A model generated the notes under the pieces. It did no database searches, was not told the DNA's origin, and was given only the letters and a program-made list of their open reading frames with translations. Shown in pieces: positions 15,244 through 29,550 of a DNA stretch of 60,451 nt; position 1 is the stretch's first letter, and the number at the start of each line of letters is the position of its first letter. The position numbers and the translations under genes are program-made. The stretch covers positions 1 through 60,451 of the forward strand of contig NZ_JAKSDZ010000020.1 of the NCBI RefSeq assembly GCF_023509475.1, given 5' to 3'. The DNA is from Aestuariirhabdus haliotis. GTDB lineage: Bacteria > Pseudomonadota > Gammaproteobacteria > Pseudomonadales > Aestuariirhabdaceae.

Positions 15244-15567
15244 ATGACATTCGTGGTTACCGACAACTGCATTAAATGCAAATACACCGACTGCGTTGAA
15301 GTATGCCCGGTTGATTGCTTTTACGAAGGACCCAACTTCCTCGTTATTCATCCGGATGAATGTATCGACTGCGCCCTGTGCGAGCCAGAATGCCCGGCCA
15401 ATGCAATCTTCTCCGATGACGAAGTACCCGAGGATCAACAGGAATTTATCGAGCTTAATGCTGAGCTGGCAGAGGTTTGGGACAATATCACGGAAAAGAA
15501 AGATCAGCTTCCCGACGCCGAGGAATGGGATGGCGTGGAAGGAAAACTGCAGCATCTCGAGCGTTAA
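15244..15567 (+). CDS. fdxA: 7Fe ferredoxin FdxA
   Basis: A 107-residue ferredoxin of the Azotobacter FdI / Pseudomonas FdxA type carrying one [3Fe-4S] and one [4Fe-4S] cluster. The cluster ligands are in [17 protein letters not shown] near the N-terminus and [12 protein letters not shown] at residues 40-51. The 40-residue acidic C-terminal extension is typical of the family. It is a cytoplasmic low-potential electron carrier and sits directly after mutS, as in Pseudomonas, 80 bases downstream, followed by a strong terminator. Confidence 0.96.
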   Translation: MTFVVTDNCIKCKYTDCVEVCPVDCFYEGPNFLVIHPDECIDCALCEPECPANAIFSDDEVPEDQQEFIELNAELAEVWDNITEKKDQLPDAEEWDGVEGKLQHLER

Positions 15568-15597
15568 AAACAATCGATCATCTTGTTCGAGACAACA

Positions 15598-15627
15598 AAA
15601 AAGGCAGCGATCGGCTGCCTTTTTTTG
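15598..15627 (+). terminator. Rho-independent terminator of fdxA
   Basis: Perfect 6-bp stem GGCAGC/GCTGCC (15603-15619) with a five-base loop, followed by seven Ts and preceded by A residues. It ends the fdxA transcript and may also serve rpoS from the opposite side. Confidence 0.9.
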
Positions 15628-15665
15628 TGTCACTTCCATGGATAGTGGAAGCTAGGAATTACCCT

Positions 15666-16718
15666 TCAATCCTCAAACAGCGATTCACTGCTCAGACCCT
15701 GTTTTTCCATAATCACTCGAAGCCGTTTCAGCGCCTCTACTTGAATCTGGCGTACCCGTTCCCGGGTGAGGCCAATTTCACGCCCAACTTCCTCCAATGT
15801 ACAGATCTCATGACCACGCAAACCGAATCGGCGTGCGACCACTTCTCGTTGTTTTTCAGATAACTCCTCAAGCCAGTTATCGATACTCTGATTAAGATCG
15901 CTGTTCTGTAGTAACTCGGCCGGGTTGGCCTCGCGATCATCGGAGATCGTATCCAGAATTGACTTATCCGAATCCGGGCCCAGCGGGGTATCCACCGAAG
16001 TCACTCGCTCATTGAGACCCAACATACGCTTGACGTCATTAACCGGGCGGTCCAATAGAGTCGCGATATCTTCCGGACTGGGCTCATGATCAAGCTTCTG
16101 GGTCAACTCACGGGCGGCCCGCAAATAGACATTCAACTCTTTTACCACATGGATGGGTAATCGTATGGTACGAGTCTGATTCATGATTGCACGTTCGATG
16201 GTTTGGCGAATCCACCAGGTAGCGTACGTCGAGAAGCGAAAGCCCCGTTCGGGGTCAAACTTTTCCACGGCCCGGATTAACCCCAGGTTACCTTCTTCAA
16301 TCAGATCGAGCAGGGTGAGCCCTCGATTGACATAACGCCGGGAAATTTTAACCACCAACCGCAGATTACTCTCAATCATGCGTCGACGACCCGCTTCGTC
16401 ACCCTTGATCGCCAGACGAGCAAAGTAGACTTCCTCTTCCGGGGTCAACAATGGTGAAAAGCCTATTTCATTAAGATAGATCTGGGTCGCATCCAGACTT
16501 TTATGGAACTTATCATCGTCACTCACACGACGGCGAGTTCGAGGTTGCGGTCGAGGAACCGCTTTAATGGTCTTATTTTCTGTTTTCGCTTTGGATTTTG
16601 CTTTAGTTATTGTTTTTGATTTAGTTATTGTTTTTGTTTTACTCGCTGAGTCGTTTAGCTTCGCTTTCGCTTCAGCCTCGACGACATCACCGTCTTCCCT
16701 TTTTACTGACATCCTCAT
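15666..16718 (-). CDS. rpoS: RNA polymerase sigma factor RpoS
   Basis: Stationary-phase and general-stress sigma factor, 350 residues. Region 1.2 ([17 protein letters not shown]), region 2 ([18 protein letters not shown], and [16 protein letters not shown]), region 3 ([17 protein letters not shown]) and region 4 ([19 protein letters not shown]) are all present, and the tail [10 protein letters not shown] is typical of RpoS. The first 60 residues are unusual: a lysine/threonine-rich low-complexity tract ([19 protein letters not shown]) replaces the acidic leader of E. coli RpoS. It follows nlpD on the same strand; in relatives a main rpoS promoter lies inside nlpD. Confidence 0.96.
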   Translation of the reverse strand: MRMSVKREDGDVVEAEAKAKLNDSASKTKTITKSKTITKAKSKAKTENKTIKAVPRPQPRTRRRVSDDDKFHKSLDATQIYLNEIGFSPLLTPEEEVYFARLAIKGDEAGRRRMIESNLRLVVKISRRYVNRGLTLLDLIEEGNLGLIRAVEKFDPERGFRFSTYATWWIRQTIERAIMNQTRTIRLPIHVVKELNVYLRAARELTQKLDHEPSPEDIATLLDRPVNDVKRMLGLNERVTSVDTPLGPDSDKSILDTISDDREANPAELLQNSDLNQSIDNWLEELSEKQREVVARRFGLRGHEICTLEEVGREIGLTRERVRQIQVEALKRLRVIMEKQGLSSESLFED

Positions 16719-16794
16719 AGCCCTATACCTTATCGACGTAAATCGTTTGTATTAGATGGTCAGCATCCAGCTAACCTAGGGTTGTCACTCTCTT

Positions 16795-17592
16795 CTATTT
16801 ACGCGGTAAATATTGCAATGGATTTACAGGCTTGCCATTTTTTCTTATTTCAAAATGTAGCTTTGCCCGGTTGGTCCCCGATGATCCAATCTCTGCAATT
16901 TTCTGTCCCGCCTTAACGCTATCTCCCTCCTTAACAAGCATTTTACTGTTGTGTGCATAAGCACTCAGAAAAGTGCTGTTGTGTTTCACTATTAATAGTC
17001 TGCCGTAACCCAACAGACCGCTCCCGGCGTAGACGACCCTTCCAGGGCCGGCTGCCTTAACAGGCTCGCCTAATTTCCCACTGATATCAATACCCTTGTT
17101 CACCTGCCCTTTTGAACTGTAGTACTGAATAACTTTGCCTCGACTTGGCCATTGCCAGCGAACCGGCCCCCGATTAACCGGAACCTTACTTTTCTTAGCG
17201 GCGGGTTTGGATACGGCTTTAGTAGCAGACTTTTTGGTTTTCGGCTTGCTACTGGTTTTGGCTTTGGGTGCAGAAGAAGATTTTCGCGCAGACTTGCTGG
17301 GAGTGTAGAGGGACAGTTTCTGGTTGGGATAGATGGTGTAGGGGGAACGAATGTTGTTGGCGTTTGCTAACTCCTGAAAGTCCCTTCCATAGCGCCAAGC
17401 GATAGAGTAAAGCGTTTCTCCGGGCCTCACCAAATGATAACCCCAGGTCACTTTAGGCGGTTTTGTGCGATCGCTGACAGGAGCATAAGGAGCGTCACTC
17501 GCACAGCCAGAGAGCAGCATAAGACCGCCAAGCAACAGTGCCCTGCAAAGCCATCGCATCCACTGCTGCTGTATTGTACGAGTCTCGATCAC
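16795..17592 (-). CDS. nlpD: Lipoprotein NlpD: LysM plus degenerate LytM domain
   Basis: A 265-residue envelope protein with lipobox LMLLSGCAS (cysteine about residue 30), a LysM peptidoglycan-binding domain (residues 51-96, YHLVRPGETLYSIAWRYG), a lysine/serine-rich linker and a C-terminal LytM/M23 domain. The metal-binding histidines are lost: NKGIDISG in place of HxGxD, and AKLHFEIR in place of the HLHFE pair. This matches NlpD, an activator of amidase AmiC at the septum rather than an enzyme. It lies directly upstream of rpoS, as in most gammaproteobacteria. GGGAT before the ATG supports the start. Confidence 0.93.
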   Translation of the reverse strand: MIETRTIQQQWMRWLCRALLLGGLMLLSGCASDAPYAPVSDRTKPPKVTWGYHLVRPGETLYSIAWRYGRDFQELANANNIRSPYTIYPNQKLSLYTPSKSARKSSSAPKAKTSSKPKTKKSATKAVSKPAAKKSKVPVNRGPVRWQWPSRGKVIQYYSSKGQVNKGIDISGKLGEPVKAAGPGRVVYAGSGLLGYGRLLIVKHNSTFLSAYAHNSKMLVKEGDSVKAGQKIAEIGSSGTNRAKLHFEIRKNGKPVNPLQYLPRK

Positions 17593-17870
17593 TGCTTATC
17601 CCAGCTTGTGTCCGTAAAATGATGTGTCGTCGCTTTATTTCTTTCCGCTATATAAAGAAAAAATAATAACCAATAAAATCTAAAAAAAATGCTTTAATTT
17701 TTGGAGGCAATCAAAATCTTATCTTTTATTAACTTACAAACCATTAAACCCCGGGTCAAAGCGTCCAATCAACGAGTCAAGACGGTGATTCTAAAATTTT
17801 CGCTTTTTCCTCTTCGCCTCTTTTTACGCTCGTATTTGTTCGTTAATGCAAACATCCATCGTGCCAATGC

Positions 17871-18806
17871 CTAATCGGTTTGCGACGTTTTAACCGCGAC
17901 CCCCGTAAGAATCAGCACAAGAATGATGGCAAATAGCATTAAAGCTAAGGATTCCCCCAAGTGAGCAGGCCCTATTTGTGCCTCAAAATGCCAGGGAGAC
18001 ACATTTTTCTGTAGTAACGGCACCATCTCACCGGCACTGTTTTGACGAAAGCTGAGCGTCTCCTTCCAGGGCCAAACCTTGTTAAGCGACCCCAGCATCA
18101 AGCCACACAGAAAGGCCATGGTGACGCCGTGAAAGTGGTGCAACAACCAATTTAGCAGTCGCGAAAAAGACAGTAATCCGACCACACAGCCTGCAGCCAC
18201 GGTCGCCAGAACACTCAGCTCAAAACCCTTGATCGCAGCTAAGACCGGCGCATACAACCCCAACAAGAGCAAAATAAAACTGCCAGATATGCCCGGCAAA
18301 ATCATCGCACAGACGGCTATGGCGCCGGCCACGAATAGAGTCGGTAAGTCAGGTGTCAACTGCAAAGGCTGAGCAACGGTTATAAACCACGCCAAAGCAG
18401 TACCTGCCAGAAGGGCAATCGCCGCTGCAGGGTTCCAACGTTCAAGGCTGCGTGCGACATAAACGGCAGACACCAGAATCAAGCCAAAGAAAAAGGACCA
18501 AAGCATCTCAGGATAGGTCTGTAACAGGAAGGTAATCACTCGGGCAAGGGAAAGTATGCTCAGCAATACCCCGGAAAACAGAGTCAGTAAAAAGCCACCA
18601 TCAATATAACGCCATAATGGGCCGATCTGAGCCTTGCGCAAAAGACCCACCGCTCGCAAATCGAACCGGCTCAGGGCTTCAAGAAGACGGTCATAGATGC
18701 CGGTGATCAGGGCCATTGTGCCACCGGATACCCCCGGTACCACATCCGCCGCTCCCATGGTCATGCCTTTGGCAAAAAGAGCAATGCGCTGCCGCCATTG
18801 GTTCAT
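17871..18806 (-). CDS. DUF368 membrane protein (PopT-type undecaprenyl-phosphate translocase)
   Basis: A 311-residue polytopic inner-membrane protein with the DUF368 duplication: MGAADVVPGVSGGTMALITG near the N-terminus and a second copy-like ILPGISGSFILLLLG near residue 170. Family members (PopT) have been reported to recycle undecaprenyl phosphate across the cytoplasmic membrane, which would support the nearby cell-wall and lipid genes. It starts 21 bases after the pcm stop codon, so it is likely the last gene of the truD-surE-pcm unit. The 278-base gap between it and nlpD is AT-rich with no visible gene. Confidence 0.85.
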   Translation of the reverse strand: MNQWRQRIALFAKGMTMGAADVVPGVSGGTMALITGIYDRLLEALSRFDLRAVGLLRKAQIGPLWRYIDGGFLLTLFSGVLLSILSLARVITFLLQTYPEMLWSFFFGLILVSAVYVARSLERWNPAAAIALLAGTALAWFITVAQPLQLTPDLPTLFVAGAIAVCAMILPGISGSFILLLLGLYAPVLAAIKGFELSVLATVAAGCVVGLLSFSRLLNWLLHHFHGVTMAFLCGLMLGSLNKVWPWKETLSFRQNSAGEMVPLLQKNVSPWHFEAQIGPAHLGESLALMLFAIILVLILTGVAVKTSQTD

Positions 18807-18827
18807 CGATTTAACATCCTTATGAAA

Positions 18828-19493
18828 CTAGCGAATCGCGCCGGCAAGTAAGGGAACAAAGCGAACGGCTTCGATGGTTTCACTGCTAATACCCTCTTCC
18901 GTTTTCTGGATCAGCTTTAGCTGTTGCTGGCCACCGCCTCCTACCGGAATCACTAAACGGCCGCCGATCGACAGCTGTTCGATCAGTTCCGCCGGGATGG
19001 ATTCAGGCGCGGCTGTCACCAGAATGCCATCAAAGGGGCCCTGTTCCGGCCACCCCATACCACCGTCAGCGTGCTTTAGCTGGACATTTTGCAGTTTGAG
19101 AGTCCGCAATCGTTGACGGGCTTTATCTTGCAACGGCCTTATACGTTCTACACTAAAAACCTGATCGACCATCTGGGCCAGGACAGCGGTTTGATAGCCG
19201 GATCCCGTACCGATTTCGAGCACCCGATGGCGAGGACCTTCGGCTAATAGCAGCTCGGTCATCCGAGCCACAATATACGGCTGGGATAGCGTTTGCCCCT
19301 GCCCAATAGGCAACGCCGTGTCTTCGTAGGCACGATGGGACAAGGCCTCATCAACAAAAATATGGCGAGGGATATTCCTAATCACATCCAATACCGCTGC
19401 ATTTTCAATACCTTCATCGCGCAACCGCTGTATCAGCCGGTCCCGTGTGCGCTGAGAGGTCATACCGATCCCTCGCAGGTCCACGTCACTCAT
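18828..19493 (-). CDS. pcm: Protein-L-isoaspartate O-methyltransferase
   Basis: A 221-residue SAM-dependent methyltransferase that repairs isoaspartyl residues in aged proteins. Visible motifs: [20 protein letters not shown] (family signature), [18 protein letters not shown] (SAM-binding motif I) and [16 protein letters not shown]. It overlaps the surE stop by four bases, the usual surE-pcm coupling, and shares with rpoS a role in stationary-phase survival. Confidence 0.96.
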   Translation of the reverse strand: MSDVDLRGIGMTSQRTRDRLIQRLRDEGIENAAVLDVIRNIPRHIFVDEALSHRAYEDTALPIGQGQTLSQPYIVARMTELLLAEGPRHRVLEIGTGSGYQTAVLAQMVDQVFSVERIRPLQDKARQRLRTLKLQNVQLKHADGGMGWPEQGPFDGILVTAAPESIPAELIEQLSIGGRLVIPVGGGGQQQLKLIQKTEEGISSETIEAVRFVPLLAGAIR

Positions 19494-20239
19494 CTTACTT
19501 CCCCTAACCAGTTCTCTACATTGGAGAACGCATCATAATGTGTTTTATCGATCTGTAAGGGTGTCACCGAAACAAATCCGGCCTGCACCGCATGAAAGTC
19601 TGTGCCTTCTCCCGCATCTTCTCCCTTACCTACCACCGAAATCCAATACCCTTCATTGCCTCTGGGATCGGTTACCTTGACCGGCCGCGCAGCCCTGGCC
19701 CGATGCCCCAGACGTGTCAGTTGAACACCTTTTAGCTCCTCAAGGGGCAAATCTGGAATATTAACATTGAGAATACTACGAGCGGGCATCGATAGCTGGT
19801 CAATTGTTGCCAGCATCCGCTTGACCACCTCAACCGCCGTTTCCAAATGGGTGGTTGACCGTGAGCAAAGCGAAATCGCTAACGCCGGGCGGGGTAAAAA
19901 ACGACCCTCTAATGCCGCAGCCACTGTTCCCGAATACAACACATCATCACCAAGATTGGCGCCCAGATTGATACCCGATATCACCATATCCGGTACCGAA
20001 TCCAGCATGCCGTTGAGCGCCAGATGGACGCAATCGGTCGGGGTTCCGTTCAAGCTGGTAAAGCCATTGTCTTGCCGGGTACAACGCAGCGGCCGATCCA
20101 GCGTCAAGGCACTGCTGGCCCCACTGCGATCACGATCCGGGGCCACGACCACGCAATCGAAGGATTGCCTGACACATTGATACAGTGCATCGAGCCCCGG
20201 GGCAAACACCCCATCGTCATTGGATAACAAAATCTGCAT
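19490..20239 (-). CDS. surE: 5'/3'-nucleotidase SurE
   Basis: A 249-residue metal-dependent nucleotidase that dephosphorylates 5' and 3' nucleoside monophosphates. The N-terminal [17 protein letters not shown] carries the metal-binding DD pair. [25 protein letters not shown] and [19 protein letters not shown] are family signatures. It starts three bases after truD and overlaps pcm. Confidence 0.97.
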   Translation of the reverse strand: MQILLSNDDGVFAPGLDALYQCVRQSFDCVVVAPDRDRSGASSALTLDRPLRCTRQDNGFTSLNGTPTDCVHLALNGMLDSVPDMVISGINLGANLGDDVLYSGTVAAALEGRFLPRPALAISLCSRSTTHLETAVEVVKRMLATIDQLSMPARSILNVNIPDLPLEELKGVQLTRLGHRARAARPVKVTDPRGNEGYWISVVGKGEDAGEGTDFHAVQAGFVSVTPLQIDKTHYDAFSNVENWLGEVR

Positions 20240-20242
20240 GGA

Positions 20243-21286
20243 TCAGGACGACTCCGTATCAAGGCATTCTCTTAACAGTGATGTGGCATAGCTACCACTT
20301 TCCAGAACAAAGCTGAGCAATAGGTCGTCATCTTCAAAATGCCATTCGAGCTCGCTCGCCAGAGACACCAAACGCCTCCGCTCCTGCTTCATCCCAGCAG
20401 CTTCCAGTCCGGAACATAATTCCGGCTGCTCAATCGACAAGCGTGTTTCTATTGCCGCCACTTCGGCCTGAGTTAACAGGTCTCCCCGACCCCAAAGTGG
20501 TCCGGTGGCACAAAGCTCCCGCTGATCAAATTTTGACAGAATATCAGGATCAATTCGATCCGCACGCACAATGCTATTTGTACCAAAGAAACCAGGTACA
20601 TCGCCCAGCTGATAAGTATCCCAACTCTGTTGTTCGATACGCTGAGCCAGCACGTCATTAAACAACCAGGAGCGAGCTGCCGACAGGTAAATAGATCGAC
20701 GCGAGCGATTACGTACTTTTATTTCCCCACGAAACAACTTCAGGGCCTCATCCAGATTGCCAGCATCGATACCAAAACGTTGATCGCCAAAGTAATTAGG
20801 GTACCCCTGTTCAGAAATCTGTTGGAGTCGCTGCTGCAAAAGCACCTTATCACCGGAGAAATCTCTCAGGCGAAGCTTGAAACGATTACCTTTGTGCACT
20901 CCGCGCCTGAGTTTTCGTGGATGGCGTTGGGCGCGAAGAATTCGCAGACTCTCATCTTCGTACTGGGAAAGGTCAGGATCGGGTCGCCCTGGCAGTTGAA
21001 TACCAAACCACTGAGTGGTTACAGCCTGGCGATCCTTGAGCCCAGAAAATGACACGTCGCGGGGGGGCACCTCGCACCATTTGGCCAGCTGGCGTGCTAA
21101 CCATTCGGTGTTATGCCCCTGTTTCTCGATTTGCAGGAAGAGATGTTCACCCTCACCTTCTGGCTCAAACCCCAATTGCTCCTCGACGATAAAGTCTTCT
21201 ACCCGAGTTTTTAGCCGAGCAGTACCTGCTGCACCACCGTAGGCTCTTGGCCAGTTTAACCGCTCCTCATTTGATGCTTCGGTCAT
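20243..21286 (-). CDS. truD: tRNA pseudouridine(13) synthase TruD
   Basis: A 347-residue pseudouridine synthase that modifies U13 of tRNA-Glu. The catalytic motif [17 protein letters not shown] contains the active-site aspartate. NYFGDQRFG is the second TruD signature, and the TruD insertion domain follows. The N-terminal [20 protein letters not shown] is typical. It overlaps ispF by four bases (ATGA), within the ispD-ispF-truD-surE-pcm operon. Confidence 0.96.
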   Translation of the reverse strand: MTEASNEERLNWPRAYGGAAGTARLKTRVEDFIVEEQLGFEPEGEGEHLFLQIEKQGHNTEWLARQLAKWCEVPPRDVSFSGLKDRQAVTTQWFGIQLPGRPDPDLSQYEDESLRILRAQRHPRKLRRGVHKGNRFKLRLRDFSGDKVLLQQRLQQISEQGYPNYFGDQRFGIDAGNLDEALKLFRGEIKVRNRSRRSIYLSAARSWLFNDVLAQRIEQQSWDTYQLGDVPGFFGTNSIVRADRIDPDILSKFDQRELCATGPLWGRGDLLTQAEVAAIETRLSIEQPELCSGLEAAGMKQERRRLVSLASELEWHFEDDDLLLSFVLESGSYATSLLRECLDTESS

Positions 21287-21759
21287 GAGTCGGCCTTGAT
21301 CAGCACTACGGCGTGAGCTGCGATGCCCTCTTCCCGTCCGGCGTAGCCAAGCTTTTCAGTGGTCGTGGCTTTGATATTCACCTCGGCCAGAGTCACCCTT
21401 AGGTCGGCAGCAATATTTTCACGCATGGCAACAATGTGGGGTGCCATTTTGGGCGACTGTGCGATGATGGTCATATCGGCATTTGCCAACAGGAAACCCT
21501 CAGAGGCGATCAAACTCACCACATGGCGTAGCAGCTCTCGACTGTCTGCACCGGCATAGCGGGCATCGGTGTCGGGGAAATGCTGGCCAATATCACCCAG
21601 GGCAGCCGCGCCCAGTAATGCATCGCACAGCGCATGGATCAGCACGTCACCATCCGAATGAGCCACCATTCCCGAATGATGATCCATACGTACACCACCA
21701 ATGATCAAATGATCACCCTCACCGAAACGGTGGACATCAAAGCCATGTCCGATTCTCAT
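21283..21759 (-). CDS. ispF: 2-C-methyl-D-erythritol 2,4-cyclodiphosphate synthase
   Basis: A 158-residue MEP-pathway enzyme that cyclises CDP-methylerythritol 2-phosphate. Zinc ligands are in GHGFDVHRF (D8, H10) and in the [17 protein letters not shown] block (H42). [10 protein letters not shown] and the C-terminal [16 protein letters not shown] are family signatures. It forms a trimer in the cytoplasm. It follows ispD by 11 bases, so successive pathway steps are co-transcribed. Confidence 0.97.
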   Translation of the reverse strand: MRIGHGFDVHRFGEGDHLIIGGVRMDHHSGMVAHSDGDVLIHALCDALLGAAALGDIGQHFPDTDARYAGADSRELLRHVVSLIASEGFLLANADMTIIAQSPKMAPHIVAMRENIAADLRVTLAEVNIKATTTEKLGYAGREEGIAAHAVVLIKADS

Positions 21760-21770
21760 GTGCTCTCCTA

Positions 21771-22511
21771 CTATTGCGCGACTTGTTGCCGCGCAAGATA
21801 AAACTCTGCCAACGTCAGGTCTTCGGGCCGGGTAATTTTGATGTTGTCTGATGCGCCTTCGATCATCCGTGGATGGTAACCAAAAGCTTCTATCGCAGCC
21901 GCTTCATCGGTAACCAATTCATCGCGCTCAAGAACGTAGGCCAATGCCTGGCGCAATAGTCCGTATCGAAACATCTGCGGGGTATAGGCATGCCACAGTT
22001 GCTCCCGATCGACGGTAGCGACGATATCTCCCGAAACATTGGTACGCTTCATAGTATCGCGCACCGGCACTCCCAACAGGCCACCAACCTCATGTGATTG
22101 CAGACAATCCCAGAGTCGCTGTAAATCCTGCCTTCGGATGCAGGGTCTGGCCACATCATGCACCAATATCCAATCCCTATCTCTGGCGTGTTTATGCAAA
22201 CGCTGCAATCCATTAAATACCGAGTGGCAACGTTCTTCTCCGCCATCACAGCGGATAACGTCCGGCTCTTGCAAGCCAGGGATAGCGGCCTGGTAGGGGT
22301 CCCCGGGCGCCAGGACCACAACCACTTGCTCAATTGGGGAGAAATTCCGTAAACGATCCAGCGTATGCTCAATGACAGTCTTACCATCGAGTTCAAGGTA
22401 TTGCTTGGGGCGATCGGCTCCCATACGTTTACCAATGCCAGCGGCCGGTACGATGGCATAGCATCGGGAAGATTGTTCATCAGCTGAGGGGGTATTTGTC
22501 ATAGTCGTCAT
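21771..22511 (-). CDS. ispD: 2-C-methyl-D-erythritol 4-phosphate cytidylyltransferase
   Basis: A 246-residue CTP-dependent nucleotidyltransferase of the MEP pathway. The nucleotide-binding loop [21 protein letters not shown] and VHDVARPCI are diagnostic, and [15 protein letters not shown] is the second signature. An alternative ATG three codons downstream (22502) is possible; neither has a strong ribosome site. It lies between ftsB and ispF, as in E. coli. Confidence 0.96.
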   Translation of the reverse strand: MTTMTNTPSADEQSSRCYAIVPAAGIGKRMGADRPKQYLELDGKTVIEHTLDRLRNFSPIEQVVVVLAPGDPYQAAIPGLQEPDVIRCDGGEERCHSVFNGLQRLHKHARDRDWILVHDVARPCIRRQDLQRLWDCLQSHEVGGLLGVPVRDTMKRTNVSGDIVATVDREQLWHAYTPQMFRYGLLRQALAYVLERDELVTDEAAAIEAFGYHPRMIEGASDNIKITRPEDLTLAEFYLARQQVAQ

Positions 22512-22529
22512 CGCGCAGCATAGGGCCTG

Positions 22530-22826
22530 TTATTCGGTCGGGGTCAGATAGAACTGCTCACCCTCTTTGATCATTCCCAAATCGCTTCGTGCACGTTCTT
22601 CCAGGGTATCGACTCCCTGTTGCAGTTCAACCACTTCCGCCTCCAACACTCGATTACGCTGCTCGAGGCGTTGATTTTCCGACCGCTGCTGGTCTATTTG
22701 CGCATTGACCTCTCTTAACTGACTGAGGCTGCTTTCACCAAACCACAGGCGATACTGTAACGCCAAAAGCATTACGGCAAGCAGGACTATCAATGCCTTG
22801 AAGGGTAATCTCACAAAATCGACCAC
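22530..22826 (-). CDS. ftsB: Cell division protein FtsB
   Basis: A 98-residue bitopic protein. One membrane helix (residues 10-26, LIVLLAVMLLALQYRLW) is followed by a periplasmic leucine-zipper coiled coil (about 33-75, with QIDQQRSENQRLEQRNRVLE). The terminal EERARSDLGMIKEGEQFY is the DivIC/FtsB signature. It is a scaffold of the FtsQLB divisome complex. It is the first gene of the ftsB-ispD-ispF unit, directly after eno and its terminator. Confidence 0.95.
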   Translation of the reverse strand: MVDFVRLPFKALIVLLAVMLLALQYRLWFGESSLSQLREVNAQIDQQRSENQRLEQRNRVLEAEVVELQQGVDTLEERARSDLGMIKEGEQFYLTPTE

Positions 22827-22913
22827 AGAATTATTCCGGCAGAACCCCTCTACCGATCAACACAAACGATGAGCATACCATTCACCTAAGGCCCGAGGGT
22901 ACTGATGCGGGCA

Positions 22914-22943
22914 CAAAAAAGGGATCTTACCGATCCCTTTTTT
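22914..22943. terminator. Bidirectional rho-independent terminator of eno
   Basis: Perfect stem GGGATC/GATCCC (22921-22937) with a five-base loop, flanked by six As on the left and six Ts on the right. On the minus strand it ends the kdsA-eno transcript. ftsB transcription must therefore restart or read through. Confidence 0.88.
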
Positions 22944-22961
22944 GTCGTATCAACCGTTGGA

Positions 22962-26830
<3,869 letters not shown>

Positions 26831-26880
26831 TCAAGTCATCTCGAGATGGGGTTGCAGGATACCAGAAGGTGTCTGCCAGC

Positions 26881-28272
26881 TCAATCCGTCGCATCCCACT
26901 TTGGTGGTTGCCAGGTAAGATTCAGGCCTTCCGCATCCGGAGGTGCCGAAAACCCCTGCAAGACACCAATAGAAGGGATAGCTACCAGCTCCTTACCCCT
27001 CACTAAAAGAGGCCAACGATCCCTCAGCCAGGGTGGAATCCCTCGTTCCTGCATCAGTTTTTTATAAGATTTACTGCCTTCTCGACCGCACAGGCGAATA
27101 CGAAGAGAGGGCTCCAAGTCAGCCCGATATTTTAACTGCAAGGACCCTATATCGGCCTGCAAACGAGATCCACCCGATGAATCAATTACTGCCTTCAAGA
27201 CACCATTACCCTCGAGCGCAAAAGACTGCTGCCCCTCCAATGCAAAACACTGGGTTGCCTTGGGCATTTCAAGGCGTTTTCGCAGCACCAGCTGACCCCG
27301 ATAGCGGCGCACCTCCCACTCTTGCCACTGCACGGAGGGATTCGCATCCTCGCGACTGTTAGCTAGCAGCCGCAACTGCTCACAAACGGCCTCTCCCGGC
27401 ACCGCAACACCTGCCTGTCGCAACCAAAACCTCAACAGATTTCGTTGTCGTCTGGCCGATAAAGCTGCAACTGTCGACCAACACAATAGCGGGTGGCCAG
27501 CCAGCCAGGGAGATTCCTCCCCCTTGGCAACATAACATTGCGCCAAATCGATAGCCGCCAGCTCATCCAACAGGGCGCTGTCTTCGGCCAGACGACCTGC
27601 TTGCCTGGCCAACCGGGCACTGATTTCTGGCCAGCGCCCCTTCAATAGAGGCAACACCTGGTGGCGAAAGAAGTTGCGATCGAATCGGAGTAACTGGTTA
27701 TTATCATCTTCGACCCAATCCAGACCACGGGATTCAGCGTACTGACTCAGCTGGTCATGGCTGACGTCAAGCAAGGGGCGCAGAAGCTGCCCGCCCCCCA
27801 AAGGGCGCTGTCTTGGCATCGCTCCCATCCCCCTGGAGCCCGAGCCTCGAATAAGACGATACAGTAAGGTTTCCGCCTGATCTCTCTGGTGATGGGCGAA
27901 CAAAAAGCAGTCGCCAGCCTTGCAGAGGCGTTCCATAACATCGTATCGGGCCTGACGTGCGAGCTCTTCAATGTTGGTCTCAGCCGCGCCAATCGAAACC
28001 CGAAAAGACTCATAGGGTACCTCCAAACGCTCACACAGCGCCCGGCAATGCAATTCCCACTGACCGGAACTGGGGCTGAGTTGATGGTCGATATGCAGAG
28101 CATGCAGGACACCGATATAGCCTTCACGGCGAAGCCGCACCATCAGGTCAAGCAATACCGCAGAGTCCATGCCACCACTGAAAGCAACCACCATTCTTCG
28201 AGAGCGCAAAGGCTCAAGCACAGACTTCAGGTGATCGGGTTGTAACAATGAGATCGACATCGGCAAAGGCAT
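26881..28272 (-). CDS. tilS: tRNA(Ile)-lysidine synthase
   Basis: A 463-residue ATP-dependent enzyme that converts C34 of the tRNA-Ile CAU anticodon to lysidine, switching its decoding from Met to Ile. The PP-loop motif VAFSGGMDSAVLLDL lies near residues 28-42; HHQRDQAETLLYRLIRGSGSRG is the second signature. The C-terminal TilS domain with RLCGREGSKSYKKLMQERGIPPW is complete. It lies between accA and pyrG, as in Pseudomonas. No strong ribosome site is seen before either candidate ATG (28272, 28260). Confidence 0.95.
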   Translation of the reverse strand: MPLPMSISLLQPDHLKSVLEPLRSRRMVVAFSGGMDSAVLLDLMVRLRREGYIGVLHALHIDHQLSPSSGQWELHCRALCERLEVPYESFRVSIGAAETNIEELARQARYDVMERLCKAGDCFLFAHHQRDQAETLLYRLIRGSGSRGMGAMPRQRPLGGGQLLRPLLDVSHDQLSQYAESRGLDWVEDDNNQLLRFDRNFFRHQVLPLLKGRWPEISARLARQAGRLAEDSALLDELAAIDLAQCYVAKGEESPWLAGHPLLCWSTVAALSARRQRNLLRFWLRQAGVAVPGEAVCEQLRLLANSREDANPSVQWQEWEVRRYRGQLVLRKRLEMPKATQCFALEGQQSFALEGNGVLKAVIDSSGGSRLQADIGSLQLKYRADLEPSLRIRLCGREGSKSYKKLMQERGIPPWLRDRWPLLVRGKELVAIPSIGVLQGFSAPPDAEGLNLTWQPPKWDATD

Positions 28273-28348
28273 CTAGAAAATGAATCGACAGCATACCAGA
28301 AGGCACTCTGGGGCAGTGACCGTTGATAATCTAAAGTTGGATACAACA

Positions 28349-28382
28349 AATGCCCGACCAAGCACTGCTTGACCGGGCATTT
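28349..28382. terminator. Hairpin between accA and tilS
   Basis: Near-perfect long hairpin: AAATGCCCG and CGGGCATTT outer arms, CAAGCA/TGCTTG inner arms, with an AC/AC mismatch between and a one-base loop. The T-tract is short on both strands, so it may act as a weak terminator or mRNA stabiliser between accA and tilS. Confidence 0.5.
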
Positions 28383-28405
28383 ATGAGTAAATCGACGGGT
28401 CGGTT

Positions 28406-29356
28406 TTAATCGATGCCGTAGGATAGCAAACGTTGGTAACGACGCTCGAGCAACTCTTCGGAGGAGAAATCAGACAGCGTATCCAGCTGAGTCAGCAGGG
28501 CCTGCTTGAGATCGTTCGCCATCTGCTCTCTACTGCGATGCGCACCACCCAGGGGCTCCGAAATAACCTGATCAACCAGTCCCAACTCATGCAGCCGACC
28601 GGCCGTAATACCCATAGCTTCAGCGGCGTCGGGCGCCTTCTCAGCACTGCGCCAAAGAATCGAAGCACAGCCTTCAGGTGAGATCACCGAATAGGTGGAA
28701 TACTGCAACATCATCAAATGATCGCAGACACCAATGGCCAGGGCACCTCCCGATCCGCCCTCTCCTACCACGGTAGAGATCACAGGCACTTTCAGGCGTG
28801 ACATAACCGCCAGATTGAAAGCGATCGCTTCACTTTGTCCACGCTCTTCGGCATCGATTCCCGGGTAGGCACCCGGGGTGTCAATAAAGGTCAAAATGGG
28901 CATATTGAAACGTTCTGCCATCTCCATCAGCCGGCACGCCTTACGGTACCCTTCGGGCCTTGGCATACCGAAATTGCGGCGTACTTTCTCTGGCACATCC
29001 CGCCCTTTCTGATGACCAATTACCATCACGGGCCGTCCTTCCAATCTCGCCATACCACCAATAATGGCTTTATCGTCGGCAAAATGGCGATCGCCATGAA
29101 GCTCATCGAAATCGGTGAACATCAGGTCGATATAATCTTGGGTATAGGGGCGCTGGGGATGACGGGCCAGCTGGGCAATTTGCCAGGAGCTCAAATCCTT
29201 AAAAATCGATTCGGTCAGAGAACTGCTTTTATCCTGTAAGCGCTGAATCTCTTCATTGATGTTCAGTTCATTGTCACTTCCGACCAGGCGAAGCTCCTCA
29301 ATTTTGGCTTCAAGGTCAGCGATCGGTTGTTCGAAATCAAGATAGTTGGGGTTCAT
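28406..29356 (-). CDS. accA: Acetyl-CoA carboxylase carboxyltransferase subunit alpha
   Basis: A 316-residue alpha subunit of the carboxyltransferase half of acetyl-CoA carboxylase, the first step of fatty-acid synthesis; it works with AccD. The N-terminus [20 protein letters not shown], the core [20 protein letters not shown] and [14 protein letters not shown] (oxyanion loop) are diagnostic. It follows dnaE in the conserved order and is separated from it by 194 bases. Confidence 0.98.
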   Translation of the reverse strand: MNPNYLDFEQPIADLEAKIEELRLVGSDNELNINEEIQRLQDKSSSLTESIFKDLSSWQIAQLARHPQRPYTQDYIDLMFTDFDELHGDRHFADDKAIIGGMARLEGRPVMVIGHQKGRDVPEKVRRNFGMPRPEGYRKACRLMEMAERFNMPILTFIDTPGAYPGIDAEERGQSEAIAFNLAVMSRLKVPVISTVVGEGGSGGALAIGVCDHLMMLQYSTYSVISPEGCASILWRSAEKAPDAAEAMGITAGRLHELGLVDQVISEPLGGAHRSREQMANDLKQALLTQLDTLSDFSSEELLERRYQRLLSYGID

Positions 29357-29488
29357 GGCGTTCCGTTTACCATCGCATTTATTTATGCAACTGAGTTAAA
29401 AGGTTCACTGGATTAGCCGCTCACCTTACGTGATTCACCGGATGGAGTCGAGTTACAAAAAGTAAGCGATCATGCCATCCGGGTAATC

Positions 29489-29527
29489 AAAAAGGGCGCC
29501 TTATGAGCTATCGATTATCCCCCTTTT
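29489..29527 (-). terminator. Possible terminator after dnaE
   Basis: On the minus strand AAAAGGG and CCCTTTTT arms enclose a 24-base loop, ending in five Ts, 24 bases beyond the dnaE stop. The loop is long, so this is a weak call. Confidence 0.35.
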
Positions 29528-29550
29528 CCTGTCAGGGATTACTACTCGGC

